This document shows, piece by piece, positions 22,316 to 31,072 of a stretch of DNA of 33,075 nt. Position numbers and translations under genes: made by a program. The notes beneath the pieces were generated by a model that was not told where the DNA came from, made no database searches, and worked only from the letters and a program-made list of their open reading frames with translations. Each line of letters starts with the position of its first letter. The stretch's first letter is position 1. Source of the stretch: Candidatus Finniella inopinata (lineage in GTDB: Bacteria; Pseudomonadota; Alphaproteobacteria; Paracaedibacterales; CAIULA01); the NCBI RefSeq assembly GCF_004210305.1, contig NZ_SCFB01000011.1, positions 1-33,075 on the forward strand, given 5' to 3'.

Positions 22316-24292
22316 CTAAGACACAAAGATGGGTTTAACTGTTAAGATGTCATCAGCGGCTTTTCCTGGTACGGAAAGAAGTGACAGAACTTGGTCAGGA
22401 TTCATTTGTCGGAAGAGCTGCCCATCAATGAGGTCTTTTTGCTGATAGTGAATGGATTGGGTGGAAGAACGGGAGCCACGCTCTCCAGAGCTTGAACTAT
22501 GAACAAGCCTCTGTGTTTCGACTTGGCCTAACAAGCGGTTGCAGTAACCAATCGTCCAATCATCTTCGACACGAAAGACCAACTTTTGTCGGAAGTTTTG
22601 TAACAAAGCATGAACAAGGTCCCGATCACCAATAGCTGCATAAAAGCTACTGACAGATTGAGCGGAGAGGATGCCGATGGTTTTACTGCTTCTGGATTTG
22701 TCCCAAAAGTTAAGGTCACTCAGGCCGTCTTTATTGGCGCTTACAATTTCTTGATATTCATCGCACATAAAAAAGACAGGTCTGGTTTGGTTCCAGTTAG
22801 GTTGGATGGCTCTTTGTTGCATGACATTAAAGAACCGTAATTTAATCAAAGTGTAGACAATTTTACCCCCTAAGCCCCACTGAGCAAGCGGCAGATCCAC
22901 CACATAGAGAGCGCCGTCCAGAACCGCTTCCATCGGGTGTGTTTGGACCGATTGAGGAGAACAAAAAGCATCAACTAAGCTTGGATGTTGAAAAGGGGAG
23001 AGAATTTGCATCATGCTCGCCATAACCCCATCCCGTATCTTTTGGTCAAACGAATTAAAAAGAACATGAACATACTGATGATAGCTTATAAAAAGCCGTT
23101 CGTCTAAATCGGACTTACTTTTTTCAATGGCTTTTTTTAACACTCTTTGTTGAAAAGTTTCATCAAAGAGGTATCGATAAATGCCGTTCAGATGGTACTG
23201 CTCAGGGACAAATAAAAGAATGCCCAACGTGTTTCTGAAAAGCTCTGTTGCGGTATCAGTCCAAAAACTATCCATTTTAGTGTTGGACAAAAGGAAAGCC
23301 GATTTTAGAAACGAAGAGGCCATTTCAGGCGACAACCCTGCCAATAAATTAAGAGACTGTTGACCAACGCCAACTAAGGTTGGCTCTCTGTTTGTCATGT
23401 TGGCGAGATAGAAAACGGCTTGTTTAAAATCTCCTTTTATATCGAAGATTAAACCTCCACAATCTTGATCAAGCAGTTGGAGGAGGAGGGGGTTCATCCC
23501 TCGTGTCGTTTTGCCCGATCCTATGGCTCCCAGGATTAAAATGTTCTGGGCGGCGTCCTCAAGGCTGAGACCAATTTCTTGTTCAGAAGAAAGGCCGGCT
23601 GGATGCCAAAGGCGAGAAAGTTTCCCTGTTGATTGTCCTAACCATAAGGAAAAGGGCAAGGGAGATGCAGGACTGTTTTTAAGGGACTGTTTTTTTGGCT
23701 TGGGATCTCTTACAGAGAGCCAGAGCATGAGACAGAAAAGGAAGAAAGAAGCAACAGGCCAAGCAAATAGCCTATTTCCCAAGTAAAGAGCACAAAAAGA
23801 GGGGGGAGGAGAAGCCCTGTGTTTTTTGGAAGATTTTCGAAGGGGAGGGGTTTTTTTGTTTTCTTGAAGGATCTGATACCGTTTCAGGTAAGGTTGCAGA
23901 AAAGTGTAACTGGAATCAACCAAATTGCCGACGACAGCCACCAAAGCGAGGCAAGCCACAAATTGTTGCGGTTTTGAATAACGATTCCAAATTTCCCATC
24001 GTGGTTTAAAGAGCTTCAACCCCATTTTTATTAAGGACAGAAAAGGCCATAACCAAAAACAAAACATCCCCAAGGATCCTATGTCTGCCCCTCTGTCACC
24101 AGGATGTTGAACGCCCAAAGCGGTGAAGATATACCAAAAACTTAGCCATAGAATCAACCACAAGACGAGACCCGTAAGAAAGGTATCTTTAAATGAAAAA
24201 CGCCATTTTAAAGAAACGGGGTTGAGAATGCTCCGTTTAGTTTCGGAGGGAAGAGAAGCTCTTAAGTCATGGAAGGTTTCAACGACATTCAT
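22316..24292 (-). CDS. traG: Type IV coupling protein (VirD4/TraG family)
   Basis: 658 residues, usual for the family. Four predicted membrane helices lie in the first 195 residues (about 36-58, 72-92, 110-128, 177-193), more than the common two. The motor domain has Walker A GAIGSGKTT (255-263) and Walker B FFMCDEYQ (507-514), followed by the conserved SRSSKTIGILSAQSVSSFY. It is a hexameric inner-membrane ATPase that brings the relaxase-DNA complex to the secretion channel. It lies on the same strand as the traD- and traC-like genes, as in Ti plasmids, with 325 bases between. The ATG at 24292 is the only reasonable start. No channel genes are seen in the window. Confidence 0.9.
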   Translation of the reverse strand: MNVVETFHDLRASLPSETKRSILNPVSLKWRFSFKDTFLTGLVLWLILWLSFWYIFTALGVQHPGDRGADIGSLGMFCFWLWPFLSLIKMGLKLFKPRWEIWNRYSKPQQFVACLALVAVVGNLVDSSYTFLQPYLKRYQILQENKKTPPLRKSSKKHRASPPPSFCALYLGNRLFAWPVASFFLFCLMLWLSVRDPKPKKQSLKNSPASPLPFSLWLGQSTGKLSRLWHPAGLSSEQEIGLSLEDAAQNILILGAIGSGKTTRGMNPLLLQLLDQDCGGLIFDIKGDFKQAVFYLANMTNREPTLVGVGQQSLNLLAGLSPEMASSFLKSAFLLSNTKMDSFWTDTATELFRNTLGILLFVPEQYHLNGIYRYLFDETFQQRVLKKAIEKSKSDLDERLFISYHQYVHVLFNSFDQKIRDGVMASMMQILSPFQHPSLVDAFCSPQSVQTHPMEAVLDGALYVVDLPLAQWGLGGKIVYTLIKLRFFNVMQQRAIQPNWNQTRPVFFMCDEYQEIVSANKDGLSDLNFWDKSRSSKTIGILSAQSVSSFYAAIGDRDLVHALLQNFRQKLVFRVEDDWTIGYCNRLLGQVETQRLVHSSSSGERGSRSSTQSIHYQQKDLIDGQLFRQMNPDQVLSLLSVPGKAADDILTVKPIFVS

Positions 24293-24617
24293 GTGCTTTT
24301 AACCAAAGGAGAAGGGCTGGTGAAGCCATTGTTTTCTGAATTTATTGGTATTGTCAATTTGCTTTATTGAAAAAAAGGGGTTCAAGGGGAATATCTTCTT
24401 TTTATGGTTGTCGTTCTTGGAAAAAATTCTTTTTGCTTTTTTGTATATTGATAGATGAGCGTTTTGACCAAAATCCTCTTGCTATCTACGTGGTTTTTCA
24501 GTCTTTCCAAAAGAAGAAAATATTCCAGATCTTTCTGATGATTTTTTTGAGCTTTCTCTTTTTTCTACTCATATGTTTTTTTAGCATTTTTTTTTAAATT
24601 CTGACCCGTTTAGTGGG
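24293..24617. other. AT-rich gap between the traG-like and traD-like genes
   Basis: No supported gene. A plus-strand open frame of 76 codons here is a run of F, L, I and K from T- and A-rich sequence and looks accidental. The region may hold the traG promoter. Confidence 0.5.
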
Positions 24618-24938
24618 TTATGTTCCTTTTTTCAAAGACGTTATCCTTGTTTCGCGTTTGAGTGACCGATCCAAGATTTTGAGAAGTTCGTAAGCTTTAT
24701 CTTTGTGCTCTGGACTATTTTCTAAATCAACTTCGATCGGTATACCGACATAGTCGACGAGGCCAGATTTAACTAACAGGCCGCCGAGTTGGATGAGGGT
24801 TCTTGTTCGTGCATTTTTTTCCATCGTTACGATTCTATTTCTCTGGAGTGTGAGTCTATTCAGATATTGCCAATTTTTAAGAATCTGCTTTTGTTGTTTG
24901 ATCAGATTGAGGAAACGAGGGGTCTGTATTTTTTCCAA
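24618..24938 (-). CDS. traD: TraD-like conjugal transfer protein (relaxosome accessory)
   Basis: 106 residues. The core MEKNARTRTLIQLGGLLVKS, then GLVDYVGIPIEVDLENSP, matches the TraD (PF06412) family of Ti-type plasmids, whose hallmark is KxRTRxLIQLGGL-x-KSGL. Ti TraD has about 70 residues, and the extra N-terminal helix here could mean the true start is the internal ATG at 24824. With the long form, the frame overlaps the upstream traC-like gene by 62 bases. It probably acts with TraA and TraC at oriT. This TraD is unrelated to F-plasmid TraD. Confidence 0.8.
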   Translation of the reverse strand: MEKIQTPRFLNLIKQQKQILKNWQYLNRLTLQRNRIVTMEKNARTRTLIQLGGLLVKSGLVDYVGIPIEVDLENSPEHKDKAYELLKILDRSLKRETRITSLKKGT

Positions 24939-25215
24939 CTCCTTTACTTTTTTTGGTTATGTCCAAAAGGTCTTTTCCTTTTTTCTCCCAGTAGTTGATT
25001 TTTTCTTGATGGGTTTCGGAATCTTCAGATTGTTGATGGATCTCGATGGTTTCGAGTATGGACCCAATCAGAACTTCTGGTTGGAGAATATGGGCCTCTG
25101 TTTTTTTGATAAGTTTGGCGAGGTCGTTTATCTGTTTTTGCTCGAGAAGTTTTTTCCTGTCCTGGAGGTCTTTAATCTTTTGGTCTATGTCTTGAAGTTT
25201 GATAGAAGGTGCCAT
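24877..25215 (-). CDS. traC: TraC-like conjugal transfer protein (relaxosome accessory)
   Basis: 112 residues. KLQDIDQKIKDLQDRKKLLE, then QKQINDLAKLIKKTEAHILQPEVLIGSIL (about 6-54), is a coiled coil followed by the short helical motif of TraC/TraD-type proteins of Ti-like plasmids. The C-terminal 50 residues are polar and low in complexity. It is the first gene of the minus-strand tra set and divergent from traA, with the candidate oriT between, the same plan as traC-oriT-traA in Agrobacterium. The identification rests on position as well as sequence. Confidence 0.65.
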   Translation of the reverse strand: MAPSIKLQDIDQKIKDLQDRKKLLEQKQINDLAKLIKKTEAHILQPEVLIGSILETIEIHQQSEDSETHQEKINYWEKKGKDLLDITKKSKGVGKNTDPSFPQSDQTTKADS

Positions 25216-25346
25216 AGGTTTTGTCTCGTCGTTCTCTTGTTCTTATATTTAGTTAAAATCTTTACGGAATTTAGTTTTGATGCTTTTGTGTCTGATCATG
25301 TTGTGACTGTACTAAAATCTTTTAAACCAGACAAGATGTTTTTTTG

Positions 25347-25440
25347 GATCAAAATTCTTTTGATCATCGGTGGCTTAGAGGTCATATCGAATTCGAAAGA
25401 ATTTTGATATGCGCGCTTACACGTTGCAAGCAACGTCTCT
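25347..25440. other. oriT: Candidate origin of transfer (oriT)
   Basis: Between divergent traC-like and traA genes lie three inverted repeats: GATCAAAA-TTC-TTTTGATC (25347-25365), CATATC...GATATG around a GAAA loop (25383-25411) and ACGTTGC-AA-GCAACGT (25421-25436). GCGCGCTTACACGTTGC (25411-25427) resembles the Ti/IncQ nick region as I remember it (GCGCAATTATACGTCGC), with 13 of 17 positions alike. Comparison from memory only. Confidence 0.55.
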
Positions 25441-25469
25441 TGTTTTTTCGGAATGTTTGGTATAGAGTA

Positions 25470-28400
25470 ATGAGCATGGCACAGTATCATTTAACTATCA
25501 AAAATATCTCCCGTGCAGATGGCAGAAATGCCGTAAAGAGTGCCGCGTATCGTCATGGAAAAAACTTTACCTGCGAAAGTGTTGGGGAAACTTTTTACTA
25601 TGGTAAAAAGAAGGATGTCGAACATTGTGAGGTCAGCGTTCCAGAAAATGCTCCCGAATGGGCAAAATGTTTAACGAAGATGGATGCCCATGAGGCTTCT
25701 CAGAAATTATGGAATGCTGTTGAGGTTATTGAAAAAAGGAAGGATGCACGACTTTCTAAAGAGGTGGAGTTTTCTCTGCCGCATGAGATGAATAAGGAAA
25801 AGAGGTTGGACTTAGCAAGATCGTTTATTCAAGAAACGTTTACATCAAAAGGAATGATTGCTGACTGGTGTGTTCATAACCATTTTGATGAAAAAGACGG
25901 TATTGAAAAACCGCATGTTCATGTGATGTTGACGACCAGGGTGTTGAAAGAAGATCCAACTGTCTCCATGGGTGTAGAGGGCAGGGAAGGTCAGAATGAT
26001 TTCTTAATTTACAAAGGTATTTGTTTCGGCGAGAAAGATAGATCTTGGAATGATAAGAAGCTCGTTCAGGAGATTCGACAAAGTTGGGAACTCTTTGCGA
26101 ATAAACATTTGGAAAAAGCGGGGTTAGATATTCGGATTGACCATCGGTCTTATGAGGCTCAAGGGATTGAGTTTGATCCCCAACCGAAGCTTGGTAAAGG
26201 TCCCGAAGAGATGCATAGCCGAGGGATTTCTGTCAGTCGTTTGGAAGACCTGGAGAGGGTAAAACAAGCGAACAAGAAATTGATTATCAAGGATCCCGGT
26301 TTGGTGTTGGATTATATCACCCGGCAGAAGTCTGTTTTTACGCGCCAAGATATTGCCCGGGTTTTGAATCGCTATGTGGATGATGTGGAAGAATTTCAAA
26401 TCCTGTTGGGACGGGTTGAGGCTTCTTCTCAGTTGGTCAAGGTCTATGATCGGGTTGGGGTTGCGTCGGTTGATCCGCAGAAATTGACAACGAAGGGTAT
26501 GATTGCCTTAGAGCGTTCCCTTATGAAGCAGTCTCATATGTTAAAGGAGAAGGAGAGTTCTGGGGTTGCTTCTGTGACCCAATCTTCTGTGATTCAAGGG
26601 ATGAATGAACAGATGGGCCGGTGTTTATCCTCTGATCAGGTTCGGGCTATTTACCATATGACGGATGCGGGCCAGTTGAAGGTTGTGGTTGGATATGCGG
26701 GGGCTGGCAAATCCACGTGTTTGAAGGTCGCTAAGCAGATTTGGGAGAATGAAGGGTATCGGGTACTGGGGGCGGCTCCTACGGGGAAAGCGGCTGATAA
26801 CTTAGAGGGGATTGGGATTGCATCGAAGACCCTTCATAAGTGGCAGTATGAATGGAGCATGGTGAGGGAGACGATAGGGGAGGGTGATATCCTTGTTGTC
26901 GATGAAGCAGGGATGGTTGATTCGAGGCGGTTACAGGCGCTTCTTCGACAATCTCTTCAGCACGGGTTTAAAGTTGTGTTGATTGGGGATCCGGAACAAT
27001 TATCTCCGATTGAAGCGGGGTGTGGTCTTCGCACCCTTATGGATAAAGCGGGTTTTGTCGAAATCAATACCATTCAACGGCAAGGAACTGCGTGGCAGCG
27101 AGAAGCTACAGCGCAGTTGGCGACCAAACAAACGGGTCTGGCTTTAAAAGCCTATGCCGAAAAGGGTTGTGTTCATTTGGTGGCAGATGCCAAGGAACAA
27201 TTGATCACGGCCTATGCGGCTCAGATGGCAACGAAGCTGCGGGAAGAGGCTTTAGACTGTGTTATCTTGGCTCATACCAACCGAGATGTAAAAGACCTGA
27301 ACGAACGAGCCCGTCAGGTTGCGAGGGAATCCAGTCGTCTTTTGGGGGAGGACCATCTGTTGACGGTTTCTCGCTATAACACTGATGATCATCTTGTTCC
27401 CCCCAGTGACCCTCTTCCCCCCAAAATCACCTGGCAAACCAAATCCTTTGCGAGGGGTGATCAAATTGTCTTTTTGCGGAATGATTATGGTATTGGCGTC
27501 AAGAATGGTCAGTTTGGGGTGATTCAAAAGATTGATGAGGGGATGCTGCAGGTTGAGTTACAAGATAGGCGGGTTCTTAGATTTGATCTCAGTCTTTACA
27601 GTTCCTTTGATCATGGGTATGCGACGACCCTTCATAAATCCCAGGGAGATACCGTTGAAAGGACCTTCCTGTATGCGAGTGGGGGCATGGATCGGCATTT
27701 AACCTATGTGGGTCTGTCTCGACATAGCCAAGAGGTTCATATCTACGCGGACAAGACTGACTTTAAGCATGAGGAGCACTTGTTTAGAGCTCTTAGCCGC
27801 GATAATCCCAAGGAGAATGTCTTTGACTATCGTTTAGAACCCGTGGGTTTACAGCCCGAGATTTCTGTAGAGCAAAGCTATTCCCCGGTTGAAACGGTTG
27901 AGGTGATGTCCCCTCTATTTCCTGAGCCAGAACAATCGCTGGAGCCCTTTGAGCCTCTTCGAACAACTCCGTACCAGTTTCACCAGTGGCACAGGGAGGC
28001 CACAAGCCATTTACAAGCCAAGAATACCCGTGACGCTTTAGAAATCTATGATGAGAAAGGGTGTCTTCATTGGGTAGAGAAGTCACAAGACAAGCTGGTT
28101 GAGGACTATGTCACTCGGATGGGGACCAGGCTTCGCGAAGAGGCTTTAGATGGCGTTATTTTAACTCAAACCACTCAAGGGGCGCGGCTCATGAATGACA
28201 GCGTTCGTATTGCTGCCAGGAAATCAGAGAGGCTTTATGGAACCGACCATTTATTAAAGGTCGTTGGATTTATTGGTCGGGAAGAGAAAGCGTTTGCTGT
28301 GGGTGAACAGATTGTCTTTTTGAAAGACGATGAAACAATTGGGGTTAAGGCCGGTCAGTTTGGGGTTATTCAAAAGATTGATACAGAAAACCTCAAGGTT

Positions 28401-29090
28401 GAATTGCAAAACCTTCAAGACGTTGTTGTCCCCCTCTCGTCGTATCGTGCCTTTGATTATGGGTATGCCATCACGGTGGAACATGCCGCGGATTCTAAGA
28501 TCGCCCGAACATTTCTTTATGTCGATAGAAGGATGCATCCCCACGCCCTGTATGCTGGGCTATCTCGTCACACCAATGAAGCTCATATTTATGCCAACAC
28601 AGCATCCTTTAAAAGCAAGTCGCATCTCTTCGAGCATGTGAGTTCTTACAAACCTTACACAGAATTGGATCTTGGTATTCCAACTCCCCAAGATTGGGTT
28701 CCCTCTGCCGCTCAACCTTCCCGTCATCGCCACGAGTCAATTTTACAGAAGGTGTCTGAGAAAATGGCCATTCATTCCGAACACGATTTGGTTGCAGTCT
28801 TTATGCAGCTTGATGAAAAGATCGACTCTTTTCCTTATCCTTTAAAAATAACACCCGCTGAATCGAAGCAGGAAGAATCCCTCATGAAACTTTCCCGCGA
28901 GGTAAGCTTTCATATTTCTAAGGATCCTGACTTGATGAAGAAAGTTAACAACCTCGGTCTTGGGTCCAGGATTGAACGGCAAGCATCAGATTACAGCATC
29001 AGTCAATCCCCAGAAAAGGTCAGAGAACGGAGTCTTGGTTTTGGGAAGGGGAGGGGCATGGGAAGAGGAATGGGGATGTGGCCACGGTAA
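25470..29090 (+). CDS. traA: TraA: MobQ-type relaxase fused to a RecD-like helicase, with a duplicated helicase half
   Basis: 1206 residues from the ATG at 25470 (MSMAQYHLTIKNISRADGRN); the open frame starts earlier, but this matches family N-termini. The relaxase domain (about 1-240) has the nicking tyrosine in SAAYRHG (Tyr27) and the metal-binding HVHVMLTTR (His149, His151). The helicase has Walker A GYAGAGKST (408-416) and Walker B VVDEAGM (476-482), then motifs to TTLHKSQGDTVERTFLY and YVGLSRH. After that the C-terminal part is repeated: bases 27090-27785 and 27984-28640 encode homologous segments, the second with decayed motifs (TVEHAADSKIARTFLY) but YAGLSRH kept. TraA nicks oriT and unwinds DNA for transfer. 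Confidence 0.9.
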   Translation: MSMAQYHLTIKNISRADGRNAVKSAAYRHGKNFTCESVGETFYYGKKKDVEHCEVSVPENAPEWAKCLTKMDAHEASQKLWNAVEVIEKRKDARLSKEVEFSLPHEMNKEKRLDLARSFIQETFTSKGMIADWCVHNHFDEKDGIEKPHVHVMLTTRVLKEDPTVSMGVEGREGQNDFLIYKGICFGEKDRSWNDKKLVQEIRQSWELFANKHLEKAGLDIRIDHRSYEAQGIEFDPQPKLGKGPEEMHSRGISVSRLEDLERVKQANKKLIIKDPGLVLDYITRQKSVFTRQDIARVLNRYVDDVEEFQILLGRVEASSQLVKVYDRVGVASVDPQKLTTKGMIALERSLMKQSHMLKEKESSGVASVTQSSVIQGMNEQMGRCLSSDQVRAIYHMTDAGQLKVVVGYAGAGKSTCLKVAKQIWENEGYRVLGAAPTGKAADNLEGIGIASKTLHKWQYEWSMVRETIGEGDILVVDEAGMVDSRRLQALLRQSLQHGFKVVLIGDPEQLSPIEAGCGLRTLMDKAGFVEINTIQRQGTAWQREATAQLATKQTGLALKAYAEKGCVHLVADAKEQLITAYAAQMATKLREEALDCVILAHTNRDVKDLNERARQVARESSRLLGEDHLLTVSRYNTDDHLVPPSDPLPPKITWQTKSFARGDQIVFLRNDYGIGVKNGQFGVIQKIDEGMLQVELQDRRVLRFDLSLYSSFDHGYATTLHKSQGDTVERTFLYASGGMDRHLTYVGLSRHSQEVHIYADKTDFKHEEHLFRALSRDNPKENVFDYRLEPVGLQPEISVEQSYSPVETVEVMSPLFPEPEQSLEPFEPLRTTPYQFHQWHREATSHLQAKNTRDALEIYDEKGCLHWVEKSQDKLVEDYVTRMGTRLREEALDGVILTQTTQGARLMNDSVRIAARKSERLYGTDHLLKVVGFIGREEKAFAVGEQIVFLKDDETIGVKAGQFGVIQKIDTENLKVELQNLQDVVVPLSSYRAFDYGYAITVEHAADSKIARTFLYVDRRMHPHALYAGLSRHTNEAHIYANTASFKSKSHLFEHVSSYKPYTELDLGIPTPQDWVPSAAQPSRHRHESILQKVSEKMAIHSEHDLVAVFMQLDEKIDSFPYPLKITPAESKQEESLMKLSREVSFHISKDPDLMKKVNNLGLGSRIERQASDYSISQSPEKVRERSLGFGKGRGMGRGMGMWPR

Positions 29091-29267
29091 AATCTGTTAC
29101 GTGTTGGAAAAGGTCTACAAAAAAGCTACTGGTAAACCATTAAGACATTTTAATGCGTTTTTTATATTCCTGGGCAGCTTCTGAAGATAGCACCAAAAAC
29201 GGGTTGAATTTTAGAGGTGGAATGATTATGTTCTAACCAAATTGATCAACACTCAGAAGAAAAGATC

Positions 29268-29513
29268 ATGAACGCATCGCAAGGTGGCATTTCCGCCCAA
29301 CAATTACGGAATTTTATTGAAAAGATAGAACGTTTAGAACAAGACAAGGCTGAACTAACCGAGGTGATTCGTGAAGTTTTTGGTGAGGCTAAGTCGGAGG
29401 GTTTTGATGTGAAAGTCATGCGCCAACTCATTAAGATTCGGCGTATGAAAAAAGACGAACTCGTCGAGCAAGAAGAGCTTTTAGGTCTTTATAGACAAGC
29501 TCTGGGTGATTAA
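29268..29513 (+). CDS. gapR: GapR-like (DUF2312) DNA-binding protein
   Basis: 81 residues, the usual size. AQQLRNFIEKIERLEQDKAE, then GEAKSEGFDVKVMRQLIKIR, and ELVEQEELLGLYRQALGD cover the whole family pattern. In Caulobacter GapR is an essential protein that clamps overtwisted DNA ahead of replication and transcription (established). The family is nearly confined to Alphaproteobacteria and its phages and plasmids, which is one of the best clues to the host. It is preceded by AGAAGAAAAG before the ATG. A copy on a mobile replicon might help its own replication, or act as a decoy for chromosomal GapR (inference). Confidence 0.9.
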   Translation: MNASQGGISAQQLRNFIEKIERLEQDKAELTEVIREVFGEAKSEGFDVKVMRQLIKIRRMKKDELVEQEELLGLYRQALGD

Positions 29514-29629
29514 TCGTTTTTTCTAAAACGCAGGGTTTGGCGGCTCTCTGACCTTAGTTGATCCTGTGTTTGATTATTCAGCACATTTTGGACGATTTGT
29601 ACTCGTCACCTTCTCAGAAACAGCAAAGG

Positions 29630-30016
29630 TTAGGAACGATTTTTGCCAGTAATCCGACGGATAAGCCCTTTGGCCATGTCCTTAATAATCGTTAAAAATT
29701 CTTGAATAACATAGCTCATCTGAGGCTTAAGAAGTTGGTGGGTCTCATCAGCTTTAACTTGTTCCTTGAGCTCTGGTTTGATTGGGATTATAGGATCTTT
29801 TTCCCTATTGGTTCTGTTCTTTTTCCCAGACTTCAAAGAAACCCCAGAAAGATCAGCCCAACGGTACAAGGTGGATGCCGCAAGCTTATTCTCTTTGGCA
29901 TACGCTTCTACTGTGAGGGAAGTTGCCTGACACTCTTTGATAAAAGCAAGTTGCTGCTCTTTTGAAAAAACAGACCTTGTCTTTCGGACTCTTTTTTGAT
30001 GGTTTATTTTAGACAT
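29630..30016 (-). CDS. Transposase-accessory-like helix-turn-helix protein (IS66 TnpA / IS3 OrfA type)
   Basis: 128 residues. RSVFSKEQQLAFIKECQATS, then LTVEAYAKENKLAASTLYRW (about 14-54), is the helix-turn-helix seen at the start of IS3 OrfA and IS66 TnpA proteins. The remainder is basic and polar with no catalytic domain. No partner transposase lies next to it and no terminal repeats were found, so it is either the relic of an insertion sequence or a domesticated DNA-binding protein. The frame is intact with an ATG at 30016. Confidence 0.6.
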   Translation of the reverse strand: MSKINHQKRVRKTRSVFSKEQQLAFIKECQATSLTVEAYAKENKLAASTLYRWADLSGVSLKSGKKNRTNREKDPIIPIKPELKEQVKADETHQLLKPQMSYVIQEFLTIIKDMAKGLIRRITGKNRS

Positions 30017-30203
30017 ACTTTAGGCCATTTGTTGAGTTCTGCATGGCTGCATCATAAAACACTTCTGGCTCAACGCATCATTAAAAGATGAGGGGGGCTT
30101 CTTGCAATAAGACCCCTGGTTATCTCAAAACCGGCCCCAGTGGCTCTCCCAGTCTGTAGGGTTTTGAACTTAAGGGATCCCAATTTCTCTTGAATGAGTT
30201 AAA

Positions 30204-30587
30204 GTGAGGGGCAACCCCTATACAAGAGATTCTACAAGAGATTCAGATATGCGTCTTGAGGATACACTCGATCAACTCACCAAACTTTCCCAAAGGATAA
30301 AAGCTCAAGAACCCGAAGCCCTCACAAACCACGAAAAACAAGCAGTTCTTACCATGGCTGAACTTGAAAAAACCGTTCAAGACCTGATCAGGGAGCATAG
30401 GCCCGTTAAGGTCGTTTTCTTAAGCCTGTTTTATTTCTGGCTAATGCTGGAGGCCCCTCTTCGAAGGGTTAGTGAAAGACAGGTTGCCGAATGGTCTTCG
30501 CCGTTAGAGAAATCGCTGGAGAGAATCATTGGGGTCATAAGGAAACAGTTGATCATTTGCTCGATCATACACCAACCCATGACATGA
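30204..30587 (+). CDS. Hypothetical protein, first of a coupled pair
   Basis: Up to 127 residues from a GTG at 30204; the ATG at 30249 (MRLEDTLDQLTKLSQRIKAQ) is the more likely start, giving 112. The early part is helical and charged (EALTNHEKQAVLTMAELEKT). About 70 residues before the end is a hydrophobic stretch (VVFLSLFYFWLMLEAPL) that could be a membrane segment. I do not recognise the family. Its TGA overlaps the ATG of the next gene (ATGA at 30584-30587), so the two are probably translated in series. The two frames also overlap more widely if an earlier start for the second gene is used. Confidence 0.5.
   Translation: MRGNPYTRDSTRDSDMRLEDTLDQLTKLSQRIKAQEPEALTNHEKQAVLTMAELEKTVQDLIREHRPVKVVFLSLFYFWLMLEAPLRRVSERQVAEWSSPLEKSLERIIGVIRKQLIICSIIHQPMT
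30221..30244. repeat. Perfect 12-bp tandem duplication before a start codon
   Basis: TACAAGAGATTC twice in a row, ending five bases before the ATG at 30249. Each unit holds an AAGAGA ribosome-site-like stretch, and the length is a multiple of three. Confidence 0.8.
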
Positions 30588-30904
30588 AAATTTTAGGCAA
30601 AACAGTTGACCAATTAAAAGCGAACTTTTTAGAGGGAGCTTTTAATGATTCTTTGTCCCATCGTGAATTAATAACTCACACAGAAGCCATCAATACACGC
30701 ATCCATACCGTCACCTCTAACCTTTTAAAGCAATCCGTTCATCCTGAAATTGTATCCAATGTTCTCTTTGGGTCTTGGCTGCGGATCTTAAATTTGCATG
30801 CTTCTATCGGCGAAGCGTATCACCAAAAAATGGAGTTTTATTTTACCGAAGTGATTGACGCTGCTCGCAAGCAGGTTCCTTTATTATTTCAAGAGTCGCG
30901 ATGA
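30584..30904 (+). CDS. Hypothetical helical protein, second of a coupled pair
   Basis: 106 residues from the ATG at 30584, which overlaps the previous stop by four bases. An open frame also exists from 30491, but its first 31 codons lie wholly inside the upstream gene. The product (MKILGKTVDQLKANFLEGAF, later HPEIVSNVLFGSWLRILNLH) looks all-helical with no recognised domain, no signal peptide and no clear membrane segment. It ends at 30904, just short of weak minus-strand frames. Coupling and context suggest a two-protein unit of unknown role. Confidence 0.55.
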   Translation: MKILGKTVDQLKANFLEGAFNDSLSHRELITHTEAINTRIHTVTSNLLKQSVHPEIVSNVLFGSWLRILNLHASIGEAYHQKMEFYFTEVIDAARKQVPLLFQESR

Positions 30905-31072
30905 GGGATTTTCTGTCAGGATAGATGAGCAGACCTTGTTGAGCCTTTGCAGAAACGCCTCATCCATGTCCGAAGCTAATCGGACCCTCAAATGAGCCTT
31001 GCCGCCCAATCTTTCTGGTTCATTCGTCGAAGAATCAAAGGCTTTGGATAAGACAAGGGGGATTTCTTCCAT
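30884..31072 (-). CDS. Possible small hypothetical protein
   Basis: 62 residues. The C-terminal part (GKAHLRVRLASDMDEAFLQR, then LNKVCSSILTENPS) reads like ordinary protein, with an amphipathic pattern. There is no good ribosome site before the ATG at 31072, and the end overlaps the convergent gene by 21 bases. It could be the tail of a decayed gene. Weakly supported. Confidence 0.25.
   Translation of the reverse strand: MEEIPLVLSKAFDSSTNEPERLGGKAHLRVRLASDMDEAFLQRLNKVCSSILTENPSSRLLK

Noticed and set aside
22312-22324. GTGTCT-A-AGACAC palindrome between convergent genes as a terminator
   Set aside because: A one-base loop cannot close a hairpin and there is no T-tract; it also overlaps the traG stop codon.
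24367-24597. Plus-strand frame of 76 codons with a hydrophobic end
   Set aside because: Very T-rich sequence alone gives such F/L/I runs; no ribosome site or family resemblance.
24793-25407. Long plus-strand open frame (204 codons)
   Set aside because: Its product is a run of F, L, V and I residues antisense to the traC- and traD-like genes. The minus-strand frames match known families and the divergent layout fits Ti plasmids.
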